Below, in pieces: positions 1 through 14,000 of a DNA stretch of 64,000 nt. The position numbers and the translations under genes were made by a program. The stretch is from Dipylidium caninum (Eukaryota > Platyhelminthes > Cestoda > Cyclophyllidea > Dipylidiidae): NCBI GenBank assembly GCA_017562135.1, contig QEYB01001208.1:558001-622000 (forward strand), in the 5' to 3' direction. Positions within the stretch are counted from its first letter, which is position 1. The number at the start of each line of letters is the position of its first letter. The notes below the pieces were generated by a model. It was given only the letters and a program-made list of their open reading frames with translations. It ran no database searches and was not told the origin of the DNA.

Positions 1-318
1 CAATAAACGCTTCTCGGGTCCCCAATCTCTTCGTCAAGCATAGCGAAGACGATATACCTGGACGAATCACGGCAGCAGAACAATTCGGACCGTTTTTTAT
101 ACGCACTGGCAACGGAGAGCAGCGTTTGTCTGTGTAACGCTCTCCATTTTGTCCTTAGACCAATTGGAAGCATCACGTCTTCCGCCCTGACCCTGAATAA
201 TCCGCGGAAGAGATCTCGATAGGACACCCCGACTCCCCAGAGAAGCGTGTGTTGGAGGTAGAACGAGGGCCTGAGCGAAGGTCTGGCGCCGGTGTGGGAC
301 GGGTCGGGGCTGAGCCTG
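1..318 (-). CDS. Possible partial exon running off the left edge, unrecognised
   Basis: On the minus strand one frame stays open for more than 100 codons, from an acceptor-like CACAG near base 319 to the left edge. It encodes stretches such as LRTKWRALHRQ and FAMLDEEIGDP. I do not recognise the family. The plus strand is also open in one frame from base 6 to a stop near 223 (containing SDRFLYALATESS), so the coding strand is not settled and the openness could be chance in GC-rich DNA. No start codon is needed if this is an internal exon. Strand is given as minus only because that frame is longer. Confidence 0.3.
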
Positions 319-2815
319 TGACGGCGCGCTTTTATGAGCTTTGGTAAGATTTAAGAATACTCCACAATTTACGAGCCATGAAGACAGCCAGCCTCGTCGC
401 CTGCACGGCGCGACTCAACTGCGGCATATTTTGGATCCAAAAGTGGCAAATAACCAAAAAAAATTTCCCACACAAGCGTAACAAGTCCGCCAAATTTTCA
501 TGGAATTGGACAGTTCGAGTGGGAAGCTGCCAAGGAAAAAATTCTACACCCTCCCCAGTGGCAGGAAAAAAAGCCCACTCCTACTCAGAGACACGCAGGC
601 AGTCCCTGGCCCAGTGCTTGGACGGACCAGCGCAAAGGAGTAGACTTCGCTCCCAAGCTTTGCTCGGGAAGATACGGCGGTCGCAACACGTCCGCGACCT
701 TTCCAGAAAGCGCAGAGGACTGCTCGTGCACCATCCAATCGAAAAAGGAACCAGTCCAGTGCCGTCCGCAGAACAAGACAAAAATGAGGCTTTTTTAATG
801 GAGACACTACCGAAAATCAAACAGGAGAGACGGCAGTGTCAACAGCTTTGTGATGATTTTTCCTACTTCTTCCTCTGAGTTGTCTGGGTGGAGCGCCAAG
901 TCCACAGATAAAAAGGAGCGCCAGGAGATCCCAATGGGCATCCGTCCCGGGGTGAAATCCAACTATTCTCCGCGTGCTAAGCGTTCTGCCGTTGCTCGTG
1001 TCGTCAAGGCGGAGAAGGCGATAAATCTCGTCGCGAAAACCAGTTTAGGTGGGTTCCATAGTCAGAACTTGATGCAAGACGACTCCGTGGCATGCCCGTG
1101 TTAACAACCTACCGGTAGGCACCGTTAAACTGGAACTCCGACCCAAAGCACCCCGTAATTGCATTGGTTGGCAGGTGGCCGTGTAAAACACGGTAAAAAG
1201 CTGATTTACAAGCTGCGTGCTTCCATTTACAAGATTAGCGTAAAAATAAGTTGAGTTTGATTGCAGTGCCATCGCAACTGCACACCCTTGCCCTGTCCCG
1301 GTCTGCGCCGGCCACCCGGGACTAAGTCCTTCCAAGCGCAGAAGGGATGACTGGAGGATAACTCGTTCGAGGCGATGGATTGCGGTGAAGCGGGTTGGCA
1401 TTAGGGTGAGTCGTCTCAGAGCCGACCACAAGTGTGGTGAAAGGGACAAACAGCCGGTCGCCGACTGGCCCACAAGCGGGAATTGCGTGAAACATCACAG
1501 GGCGATTTGGGATTTGCTTCACTTGGCAAAAGGCCATTCACATGCACTGGTGGCGGAACTGCATGACCGTCAGAGGAGTTCCACAAAGCACACTACTATG
1601 CGGTGAATCCGGTATGAAGCCTTTGATGTTCGCTAAATGATCGAGTTTACAGACTTCTTTGCTACTTTGTGCATAAATTAGAATATGAAGATATCGTTCA
1701 CCACGAAACTCATTCAAGCTTGAAGAAGCTCTTATCTAAAAAAGTTGAAATAAATACGAAATTTCGCTAGACTTAAGCCACTTGAACCAACGAGGATTCC
1801 GAACCACAGCATTATAAAACAATGAGCTGGACCCGTTGCCACGTTTACGGAACAAGAGGACGAAAATAAACGGTGGAGCCCCGGAGAGCCACTTGGCGAG
1901 AAGGAAGAGTACTCACTAAATTGAGCAGCGCCTTTTCCATCTTGATAGGATTTGTACTTTCCACGAGCTATTGAAGACTACGCCAGCAGAAGTACCCTCA
2001 GCGGGCGAAAAGGTCACGTCAATAGGGCGGCTATAATCAGCCGCGAAATGTGAACCCATTCACCAAACTGCCGAACAACAACTGTGGCTAAAACTGAGGT
2101 GGTTAAAATCGGAGGCAAACAAGGCCTCAACGGAGTGACCGAAAGAATGAAATAATTTGCCACAAGTCACTCCAGCCCAGAAAGTGCACTGTGGCACGGG
2201 CTGGGAGTGAGCTTATGTGGTTCTGAGGGTCAAAGTAAAGAAAATTGCTAGCGGAATGAAAAGATTTATTGAGTAGGGTGAACAGAAGTTCGTCAAAATC
2301 TCACATACGGAGGAGTCATGGATTAACTAGGCGATTTAATACCAAGTAAAAGGCACTATGAACCGATTCGAACCACTCAGGCGATGCGCTGGGACGCAAA
2401 CAATTAAGCACTCAAAATAAATGGTTATAGCAAAGTGAAACCAGATAATATCCTGCAACGTTACCAAGAAACACGAAAACTTCATACGTTCAAGAGTGTC
2501 TTCCTCTCCCGCAAGGTTATATAACTCCGGAAGATCTACGCATTTTCTAGAACATCGTGTTCACTCAAGCAGTATTCCACTAGCCAAATCACGCGAATCC
2601 ATTTATGTTAATCCTTGTCAATAAAGTACACGCATATAACTACCCAGACCTGTAGTTTGCACAGACAAAAAGTGAGATATGAGATTTAAGAAGAAGAGCA
2701 ACCTCCCGGCGCAGTACGTTTCATGGGCATTTTCAACACATCGGGACGCTGAAAATAGGACTAGGATTCACGCAGAGCAAATGTTCAAAGGACGAGTAAT
2801 TCACGGGGATAAGAA
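319..2815. other. Intergenic stretch downstream of the Apaf-1-like gene
   Basis: No recognisable gene. The part up to about 1600 is GC-richer and gives open frames of up to 166 codons on both strands (for example 378-878 plus, 1045-1473 minus); none has a recognisable motif or convincing splice sites. The remainder is AT-rich. A minus-strand AATAAA (TTTATT on the plus strand at 2265-2270) is a candidate polyadenylation signal for the Apaf-1-like gene, about 550 bases after its stop. Confidence 0.5.
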
Positions 2816-5090
2816 TCACTGGGGCTTGTTTAGCATAGAAGTCACATCGGAGAGGACGGTGGTGTTGAAGGTTGCTGCTGCTCCTGTTCCTGGTGTCGAT
2901 GCTGCTGGCGTTGCCGCTGTGACAGCGACAGCAGATCCATCCGAGACGCTGGCAGCTGCAGCGGAGAGGGAGAGCATTTCGATGGGATCGAAGACGAAGC
3001 AGATGCCCGAGTGCACTTCAAGAGCGATTATAGTAGAGGGAAGGTAGGGACTGCCTGGGGTGGCACAGGACACGAACAGACGATTGCGACGGTCGGTGGT
3101 GTCGAAAACGCGGACCACACGAGACCGGTCCAAAATGTGTAATCCACCGCCGCCACTCCCGCCACCCACGCGGGTGATGAGACGCCAGCTACAGAGGCGA
3201 TCGGAGAGGCCAGCCAACGTGTTTCCGTCCGCCGACCAGGCGAGGCAAACGAAACCTGAGCCTCCACAACCCGCAGCGTCCGAGGAGATGGTGCTACGCG
3301 AAGCGATCATCGAGCGGTCCCCACCCCTTTCAAGTAAAAAAATGGCACACAGATCGGACTCATTTTTGCGGTCCTAAATCGTAGTTACAAATTAGACTGT
3401 GTAAATCAGAGCGTCAAAATGTACAATTTCGCGATTCGCTTGGAACCAACTTCAACAAGCAAAATTGTCACGAAATCGAAAAGTGTTTTCTGAAACGGGG
3501 CAGCATGACACTGTCCGACAGTCCAACCATAATAATGTTTAGTAGCGCCAACATCTCTCACTTCCGACGCTGGGATGGGAGGCCAAAACGTAGGCGTTCG
3601 AAAAGTGGATACGATTCGGAAGAAAACAACAGTGGGGGTGGAGAAGGATTACGAAGAAAGTAACGAGTCCATTTCCCACAATTATGCAACGGAAACGGTC
3701 ACTTCGGTGGTGGGAGCGAAATATGCGTGGAGAGGATGCCATGAAGTGGTTAAGAAACAGGTAATATTTGTGGCCATTCTCAACATCCCACTAACTAACT
3801 AACCAACCAACCTACAAACACAATCCCACCGAGATAATCTACACCAAACTTACGGGAAGGAGTGTTTGCAAGTAAAAGCTAATAAAAACCAAACGGAATT
3901 TATTAGCATTCTGGACATGCGTTAATTCGGCGGTAAAGACTAGCGGATGCGTTCGGTTAAAATGAATAGATAGGGAAAATCAACTTCCCACTTCTAGTAA
4001 AGGGAGAATTAAGCCAAGTAGCGAATCTTAGCTCATCAATAGAAGAGGTGCAAATCCAAACTTAAGCCAGCTAAGGTAAGCCTGTTTCGTAAATGCGGGG
4101 CTAGTGGGGCCCTCCGAGAAGGAACTCGGGTCGAGGGAGGGAAGAAAGGGACTTACGGTGGTTTGGAACCAAATGATGCATGAGAGCTCCCTGAAAGTAA
4201 TCGCAATGACGTACCAACTAAAAACAATTTTAAATAAAAGGAAGAAAAGTAATTAATGGACAGCACAGCAGTCAGTCTGATAAAGATTTAGGGTAGTAAT
4301 TGTAAAGGGAAGGCCAAGTGTGAAATGGACTTCTACGACAACGGCATAGAAATAACCTTGAAGTAGCGGCAACGAGGAGACAACATTTCGACTAAAAACA
4401 TATTGAGTCCCCAGGGAAAGACACATTTAATGTTAACCTCGTAACAAGTCAAATAAAGCAACTAAGAATGCATATTAGGAGATCTCAGTTTTCTTTAAAT
4501 CGCAAAGGGAACACCGAATAAAACCCGAAATTAAAAAAACAAGGATGTAAAATAGCGTGGAGAAAGCAGAAAAGATGGAGAGAGAAAGCAGGTCGAATAG
4601 ATGGCAGTGTGTAAGCAATACACAACAAACCGCGTGACAGCCTTCCACGAGCCGTGGGGGGGGGGGGGGGAGGGGGAAAGAAGCGGGTCATGTATTAGTT
4701 GATTTTTTAAAATCAGCTCAACTGGATGCCCGAGAGAAAGTCCGACATCAACTTACGGTGGGTAAATCCAAATTAAAAAATATTGACAGAGAAAGCCGTG
4801 CTAAAAGGTGATGTTAGAAAAAAAATTAAAATATTAAATGTGCAAGATGTAATTGAGGTTAAGTGGTAGGAAAAAATATTTAAACTTCGACAACATGGGC
4901 AAGGACAAGGGGCTTACTTAGGAGCCGTGAGACGCCATACACGCAGGTTGCCAGCGACGTCGCCGGAGGCCAACAACATCTCGGTGCCCATCTCGGTGGG
5001 GGTTGCGATGGGCCGAAACTTCACACAACGCACCGCCAACGGCTTATGCGAGCCCTCGAACACCTTCCGTTCCGTGCAGAGGCACCAGAC
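2816..5090 (-). CDS. APAF1: Apaf-1-like exons 24-25: last WD40 blades and C terminus
   Basis: Exon 24 (5090-4918) opens VWCLCTERKVFEGSHK, completing the blade begun in exon 23, and then encodes LASGDVAGNLRVWRL, a clear WD40 blade. The donor AA|GTAAGC leaves phase 2 and the acceptor GAAAG before 3326 restores the frame. Exon 25 reads VCLAWSADGNTLAGLSDRLCSW, matching the family's VTDLCFSPDGKMLISAGGYIKWW, and then SGICFVFDP, equivalent to LGILYILQ at the very end of human Apaf-1. After that comes an Ala/Thr/Ser-rich tail of about 60 residues not found in vertebrates. The stop codon is at 2816-2818. Confidence 0.88.
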
Positions 5091-8000
5091 CTATGGAGAA
5101 AATATTTTGGATAAAACCTGTTTCGGCAAAATTGTTATCGAAAATGGGGATCGCGATAGGAAGCTTATCTGAATGAAGGAACTGGTCAACTGGAGAAGTG
5201 GCCGCATCATGCTAAATGGCAAAGGCTCTCCTCGACCAAGGTTTCGCGGTAAATCCACTCGACTATTCCGCAAAAAAAGTTCCACCGAACAGCAGCGTGG
5301 TGCCCAAAAGGAGGCACATAATTTTGATTCGGATTCTCCGAAAAAGTGTTTTTGCACGTTTACCCCCAGTGGCGAGAAAAACAAGAGAATTATGCTCGAA
5401 TAATCACATCGACTACCCCACTTTGCACCGTGCCCGCCGATCGCTCTTATCGGGCAGGCCCAAGCAGCCGTCACGTAGAATTACCGTTAAATAAAAACGA
5501 GCCCGATTCGGTGACGTTTAATCCAAACACGACGTTTAGACAGGAAGTTACCTGGACGAAGATCTGTCCTGCGACTGCCAGGCCAAAATAGAAAATTATG
5601 GTGACAACAAATTCTCAAGGGGAAGAAGGGACCGTGGGCCTGCAAGTACCGCTACGTGGACATATTCGTCCTAGGTGACGCCCTCTTGGAAGGCGAAGAA
5701 GCTATGCGGCTCGGAAGTGAACGGAACAATAAGCCGAGTTTACGTGAGAAAAACCATACCAAAGAGGCAGGAATGTTTTCTAAGAGACGTTCAATTACCA
5801 CATTTTTAAAAAGTATTCCCGCTGAAAATCAGACAATCCAGTCATGTGGCATAGGGCCAATCTACTGCTGTCTGTCGAACAAGAAGGTAGGAGAGCATAA
5901 GACAAAAAAGCTTACTAAAATGCGGTGAAAATACATACCTACGAATGCTATGACGAAATGAGTAACCACCTAATTTACATCTCAAATGTAAGCTGTATGA
6001 TAGTCAAATCACAGTAGTAATAGGGAAATAATATCTGATGAAAGTTGCCCAAGAAAAACACAAAATTCCGGATGTGCCACGGCAGTGATACTCCTCTTGA
6101 CCAGCAAATTACATCGACCATCCTGAGGTCAGAAAAAAAAAGTATGGACGAGGAGCCTTTGTGACGCAAACGGAATACCGATGAAACTTTAGACAAGCGA
6201 ATTTTGATCTGAACATGAAATCATATAATTATATACGGGGATTTGCGAGAGAAGTTACACGAATACACCCGTAATGAGTAGGAAATAAATGAGACGGACG
6301 GCAGAATTGCAGGGCTGATTTCAGAGCAGGAAGAAGTAGCGTCGTCTGTCTGCCTCTACCACGAAAAAAGTTAAGGTTAGTCTCTCGGTGAATGAAACAT
6401 GTTTGCATAGACAAGTAAAAAAAAGTTATCCTACAACAAAAAGATGACAAATGAGGGAAAAGAATCTGCCCCGTTAGCCGCAGGAAGGCTATTAAAAGGA
6501 ATGACGTTCATGAAAGCCTCTAATACTGCAGATTAGCTCATGTGTGTTTGACGCAAAATATGGGAAAAAGACTCAATGTCCCATTTGACGCAGGAGTACG
6601 CGATATGCAAAAAAAACTGCTTTTCAATTCCCCACGTGATTTGTAGAGTATGGCAGGTCAAATTTAAAATGTCGTTCGTATGCAACACATCGACACACAG
6701 TGAAGTTAGTATTTAACGCCGCAGGGTGGAGTCCCACGAACCGTAGGGGCTCACCCCACACACGAGGGTGACAGAAACGGCTACTCCAAATAAATGAAAC
6801 AGTGAGGACCAGGAGTTGGCCCGAAATGCTTATGTTATTGAAGGTCTCTTCGAGAGCGGACTCATAAATCCGTCTTTGCCAGGCGTTAAGCGGTATACGC
6901 ATGTACCCAAGCCCGGAAGACACGCTTTCAGTTCCAGTCGAGGCGAGGGATATGATGGCGGACTTATGAGAAAAAGCCTTTCGCCAGTTATTGCAAATGA
7001 AATTCCCCAGCCCAGGTAGGTCTGTTGCACATTTAAGAAAGAAATTACGTTCTTTGTTTGCACAAAAATTAGTACAGGCCAGTTAGAGGCGCCAACACCA
7101 AGAAGTAAGGCCGATTTGCGAGAGGTTAAAAGGTGAAAGTGGATCCAAAAGCGTTATTTCCCATAAGAAAAGAGTGACTTACTAACTTTACCAGAAGCAA
7201 AAATTCACTGTTCACTAAACGGATAATGTGTTGGACAATTTTCAGTTGAAAATTACAAAAAAATTTACAATTTAAGAGGTGCTGGACTTGCGGATGGGGA
7301 TTTTGGGAAAAACGATAACGAATTCATGGTAATTAAAATTTTTAAACAATCCAGACAGGCTGCGGCTCCAGATTTATAAGCACGGGACTAAAGGGGCAGG
7401 GAGAATACAGATTTGGCGCGAGAAAATATTAACCTTCCCTTCCTCGGTGTCAACTCAATACGTTCAAAAAAGTTTTCAAGTCTAAAAATAATCCCGACTA
7501 GACGTAAATACGGCTAAAGGAGGAAATCGACATTCGTCATAACAAAGGAGAAGAACACATGGAAGGTCGAGGATATGTTGCAGTTGATGCGACCGAATTA
7601 TAAATGAGCAGAAATAGAAAGTAAAGCGACTTGGCAGCCGACAGGAGGAAGGCAACAGTCCAGAAAATGCCGAGTCCCAACTCTATGCGAAATTATAGGG
7701 GAGGAGGATGGGTGAAGAGATAGAACATGCGCACCCAAATTATCAATGACAAGGGGCAGGATGCGAAGCCGGTCACACCGAGTGGAAGAAGCAAGAAAAA
7801 ATTATTAGAATAACGATGGGCATAGTGAGATGACAGTCTTTCGCAGTGGCGAGCCAACAATTTGGTGACTGTCATATTTCGGGATGAAGCACTTGGGGGG
7901 GGGGGGGGCACAATCACCGGAAGACTGGTGACGCCAGGGGGTAAAGGAAAACAAAGGCTCAACACTTTCAGCGGCGAGGGGCTGCTCAAATAATGCATCT

Positions 8001-11000
8001 CCTTCCTCCTCATAATGGTGAACATAACTCGAATGTCTAGATTTAAAAACCAATGATAACTGTGTCGAAAGTGCTCCAGAAAGAAAATGAGACATGAGGA
8101 AATAGTCTCCAAATCAAATGGTTTGAGTAACAAATCCAGATTTAGTACATTAATAAAAAATGGTTATGAACTAGAAACAAAGACAAAACAAATAAACTTG
8201 TCGGTTTTGGTTTGGGAAGATTATGATGAAATGCCCATTTTTGCTAAAGGATGTTTTGTTCAACAAATACTTTCGCCATCCTGTGATTCAAATTTTGCTA
8301 TGTCAGCAGACGGTTCTGCTCATGACAGCCATGTCAGCAGCTCCCTACCAAAGCTGCGGACTCAGAATCAAACGACTGTCAGGCACGTGCCTTACGGATT
8401 TTAAGAATTTTTAACAAAAATAAAAGTGGATTTCATGCATGCTTTCTAGATGGTAAATAACCGTAGATGCGCACTTTGGGCGCACATGATTAAAGGTTTG
8501 GGAGGATTTCTACAAATATTTTACGGTTCCACACAGGAAATAATGGAGTACTGTCTGAAATAATGAGACAAAGCTTGTATAGAACGAATTTACATACCCC
8601 GAAACCGTAGTACTCGTAAAGAAAGCTCCGATAAAGTTGGAGGAAAAAGACTATTAGAAGTTAAACATGGCAATCGAATTAACCCAAGTTTTTGGGACAA
8701 ATCTGAGTTAAAATGCATGGTCAGCGAGACGCCAAAGCCCTTGACTCACCGTCATGGCAATTGCTAATTTAGATTAGCTGTTTGAAAAAAACGTTTAGTA
8801 TTATAACCTGGGCATTCATGTATATCATGGACCAGGGCGATTAAAAGCGGGTAATAAAATTCCAACTAAGTGGTCGGAATCTCACACAGACAGCCCCATC
8901 GGTAGCGGAGGTAGCGAGCCAGCGGCCGTCGGGGTCGACATCAACGTCGGTGATTTCGGCGGACTTATGCGCGAGGAGATTTAACGCCCACTGGTCTTCG
9001 GAGAAATTACGCGCAAACACGAGGCCGTCACGGCCTGCCGAAAGCCAGGCAAGGCGAGTCCTCCACGCAGCACACCTCTGTAGGGGCTCTAGGTTAGGGA
9101 AGAGGCGGAACCACACCACCGGACGGTCAGCGGTACCCACTTCGTCGAAGGAAAGTGGGCCGAGGGTGGACGGAGGGGTGGATCCTGGCAAATGCATTCT
9201 CAACCATTGTTTCGTCGGAGCCATCTTGAAGCCGGGGGCTCGTTCTTCACCTTCCCCCTCTTGTGTCTTGGTACGCCTTATCTCCCATAACTGTGGAAAG
9301 AAAAAGGTCAATGCAACAATAGACGAGGCGTTGTAGAAATAAAGAACTGATGATGCAGAAAAAGAGAGCTCCGAAATAAAAAGAAATAGAAAAACTTAAG
9401 TAGAATGCGAATTAGCAATGTCTATTCATTACCAAAATATGTCAAAATGTTGGTAGACCACGAGAGTTTATTAATGGAAGTACGCCCGCGAAAACGGTAT
9501 TAAAGGTACAAAAAGGGGTTTCGTGATGGAAACATAGTAAGGAAAGCACGAAATGAGACTAGTCGAGCGACATTAGACGTCATTCGCTAATAAAGTGTGT
9601 AAATGCAGGGTTGATGGTTTACATTCTGCGACAACCATCGGCTTAGGTTAGAATGAAGTGGGAAAGATTGTTTCAATATTTGTCTACTCCAAACAAGAAT
9701 GGCACCTTAGGATGCAACTTTTTACGGTGGACATTAATGGAACACGAACGGTCCGTGGGTAAACGATTACTTAATCTGTTTTGAAATCAACTAACGACAG
9801 TAGGGAGAGGCTAAGAAAGAAAAATCTAATGCTTAGAGGAAGATGATAAGATGGACACCAATTGACATTCCTTAGTCACGAATGCCCAAAACAGCGGCAA
9901 CTTCATGCGAAGGCTCTCAATTACCATATGTCAGTGGAAGTCAACAAAGTTACCTTTTCCTTCTGCGAAAGGCCAGTTTATTCTACATCGACGATAATAT
10001 CGTAATTTGTTCGGAGGAATTAACCAAGAGAGATATAAATAAACCATAGGAAAAACAATGACTGTTTAAAATATCACTAAAGCAACAATTGGAAAACGTA
10101 GTTCTAAATTAAGTCTAACAAATGCCCATTCTGCAATGTAAAAAGCGACCCAAGATGCAGGTTTTACGACACCACTCGAGTAAATACACGGTCCCAGAAG
10201 AAGTAGTTTTGGTGGCAGCCAGCTAGAAGTCTAGGATTTTGGAATATGTTTAGAGGGCACTTTTTGGTTAAGTATGCAAACATGCTAGGAAGATGGAGTA
10301 AGTGGCATGAATTCCTGTCCAATGTATCACAGACCACCCAAGTACCATGTGATTTCTTAAATGGCAAGTAGTAAAACTACTCCCACTTCACGCAAAAACA
10401 GAGTGGAAATAGCGCGAGTTGAGTGTTGAAAGGATTATAAGTGTGTGCTTCCAAAGGGTGTTTAGAATTTCAAAAAAATACCAGGAAAAGTAAAAAACAT
10501 TGCGTCCTTAAAAGGGAAAAAAATCCCGTGTCGCCCAAGAGCGTCGAAGCGTTCTCTGGGTCACTGCTTGCCAGCGTGGAGGGACCGGAGCAAATGGACA
10601 AATTCATTGAGCATGACGAATATTCCTGTCTGCTCCGTCAAGGGTAATTACCCAGCAGACACGAAACGAACTTATATGCATTCAACCAAGTGCAGTGAGC
10701 AAAAAAGTGTAAAACCTCAGAGACCTAATTAAAGAGTTACTGATTTCGTCACAAATGACCACTAAAGTAGGCTATGGAGACGAAGTATCGGACTGTAATG
10801 CATGCATCAATGAATAGAACTAGGGGAAGAGGAGAATCCTTTCAAGAAATAATTTCGCGACTAAAAATTTCTGCCTCATGGAGTGTGCGATAAAGCATCA
10901 GCACAAGGTTAATTGAGTTTGACCTAAATGGGAAAGAGGAGAGGTAGAGAGAAGTCTGAGGTTATCTTCACAAAAAGGTCAAACATGCATTGTGTGAGAC

Positions 11001-14000
11001 AGTAATTTTCACCGACGCATTGTACAAGGCAGACCAAAAAATATCAGTAAACCCGCTCTAACTGAGGTGTGAAATGAGGGGGAGCAAGTGAAGATGTACG
11101 AAAAACGCAACAGTCGCTGTGGTGCAAATTTGGGTAGAGGTGGGAGGGAGCATGTCACGCGCAAAGGAGAGAAATAACGCAAAGACCATAATTGATACAC
11201 ATCTAATTTCTCCACTATCTCCAGAGAAGACATATACCACTCAGCAGTGAGAAAAAAGTCGCGTATTTGCTTCTCTCCTTATCCCAACACAACGCGCGAT
11301 TAAGCTACTTAGTATACAGCCAATTTCGGGTGGCAACGCGATACCGTAGGTGGGAACGGAAAAAATATGACACATTTTAAATTGTGACAATAGCCGATCC
11401 AAGACTGTCCTTTATCTTCTAATTAGTTGCCGAAATTCGCTAATGCAAGTAGCACAATCGGTGCCAGTAATATCGAAACAAAGTTTCAGAACTCCGACCA
11501 ACTTAGTACGGCGAGTATTGTAGAGTGGAAAGTGAGGACTGGCTGAGTGATTTGAGATCATAGCACTGATAAGGAGGCTCTAGCGAAGAACAAACCCTTA
11601 AGCAAATGGCAACTTGTTGTTGTGAGGCTTCCTAAACAATACAATCTTGTTGCAGATGTGATACTAGAGACCACCTACCGAAAGACGGTGTTAACTAAGA
11701 GGCAAAAGGTTTGGAGTAGTAGTGAATGCGTTGGCAGAAAAATCGCACTTCGAAGAGTGGCTTGTCAAATTTAGCGTTTCTAAGTACCACCTCTGTAAAA
11801 CAAAATCTTAACAAAAGCAGTTCTAAATTAGAGAAAAAACTGATCTATCTGACCATTATTAGTTTTCATTTGAGCACTAAGCCAAGTGGACTCTTAGCGC
11901 GGATTACACTTCGCGGCATTTTTCGGTTTCACAAGAATATGTGGATATATGGATTGTTAATAAAGAGTTTTACGAGTAGCTCATCCTCGGGTGGTGCATA
12001 TTAGCAGCTTAACAATGTAGCGGTTTTTCGTAAATATTTAGGGACATCGAATTAGGAGCCAATAGAGTTTACGGGAGACTTACATGCACTGTACCGCCAG
12101 CAGTGGCGGCAGCAACCACAAGTTCGAGATCAGCCTCTTCAAAGGCAGCAGGAGGAGTCCAAAGGGAGAGGTGAGTGATCTTGACTGCCACAGACAAAAG
12201 GTCGAGGGGCAGGTCACGATTGGCAAGGGGCGAACGGCCGTCGCTGCGGCAGCTGTCGTCTCCACCGTCCTCAGAAATATTGCTCTTCAAGGAAATTGAT
12301 AGACTTCGATGGGGCTTGAAACCACGCAACGGGTCCCTCGGAGAGTTTAGCCTCAGAACCTAGTATGCAAACAACCCTTCGTATAAAAGGTTAATTTTCA
12401 TAGCCTTCCACTACAAAGCAATTTTATTATTTACCCAACCTTTGGATATGCATCATTTCCTTAGATGGAGAAAATTACTGAGTTCTTTCAGCAAATGCTG
12501 TCGATGTTGGCCACAAATACGATAAAAACCATATCAGCAATAAAAAAGTGGTTGAATGAAGGCATCATCAATAGAAATTGAGGACTGGAAATGATATAGC
12601 CAGGGATAATAAACGTTGACCTGCTATCGCAACCAACGTTGTGATTTCAACAACAAAAAAAGTTTACTTAAAAGAGAAGTGTAAATCTAGTCCCATTTAC
12701 CGCCACATCTGGAGTTGAATAATATAACTCACAATAAAAACGTTACTTAACTAGGCAAAATGGAAGAGCATTCGTTTTAAAAGGAACTCAAAGTATAACC
12801 GTCTCCATCTCTATTTGCTGCGAGTCGTCATTTATATACATAAAATAAGCGTAAAAGAATAATCATAAGTCGCTGGGGACAGAGAAGCTACTAAAATGAG
12901 AGTTGACTGTGGGAACATTCCTGAATAAAAATGGGAATTTGGCTCCGTAACTCCGAAAATTGCCTATTAGCAAACGATTCAGCGCGTAGAAAATCACCGG
13001 ACATTATGCAACTTATGGAAAGACTCATTCAGTTAACCTGCTATTGGGGAGAATAAAAAGTGAACAATGATTTGCCTAAAATGCCAACCACCTTAAATCT
13101 TCGCATTTAGCGTAGATTTCCACGTGACTTCGGTGAGTTTAATTGCAAGTAAGAAGAGTATAGTATAATGAAAGCCCACGAATGTTGCCCGTTACCATGG
13201 CGTTGAAAGGAAGTATAATCAACAAGGTTAGATGTGTAGTTGGGAAGAGGTAAGATTATAGCCGAAACCATAATATCTCACAAAATAAAACACCTAAATA
13301 AAGCTATTTGAGACATATGGTTGTTAACGGCTAAAATTTTATGGCAAGAGATGTTAAGGCCAAAAAAGGTGAATCCGATTGTTGAGGAGGAAAGTGACTT
13401 ACTTGAAGAGTACCGTTCTCGAAACCCACGACGAGCAGTTGCATGTTGGTGGAGAAGGCAGCGCACGAGGGCACGGGGTTGTGCTTGACGATACGGTTGA
13501 CTGTCTGAAAGGCACTTGCGGTGTTATTCGCTCGGTCGCCCGAAGTGGCCGCTACGATGCCGGAAAGAAGTTGATTTTGAACGGGACGCTTCCGGTGGCA
13601 TGTGGTGATGGAAAGTTCAATACAATGAAAGGGCGGGGTTTGGGCCTCAACACCGATGCAGGTAGTTTGGGGCACTCGAAAAAGTAGCTGAAGCGAAAGA
13701 AAAGAGCTAGCTATTAACAAGAGAACTTCTTATGCTTTCGGGCTTCAAAACCATGTAACAGACTTGTCTACTAATTTACGGGAAGGCACAGCTTCGATGG
13801 AGCGCAAGGTAGTCGCGAAACGGACCACATATACCGGCTTTTATGACATGGACAGCATGATAGGGTGCTTTGATAACACCACATGAATAAACACCGGTTT
13901 ATGATGTCGAGGCAATGATGCATGAATGGGAAAAAATTGGGAATGAGTCTGAAAACGGAGGAGGAGGATGAGGAGCGAGAGTTTATAGCGATCCTACACA

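Noticed and set aside
378..878. 166-codon plus-strand frame
   Set aside because: No recognisable motif, biased Arg/Ser/Lys content, and overlapping frames of similar length on the other strand; likely chance in GC-rich DNA.
2340..2390. GATTCGAACC, resembling the B box of a tRNA on the minus strand
   Set aside because: No A box at the right distance and no cloverleaf could be drawn.
7693..8404. Open frames on both strands within an Apaf-1 intron (146 and 105 codons)
   Set aside because: The minus frame depends on the G14 run for its proline stretch; neither has a known motif.
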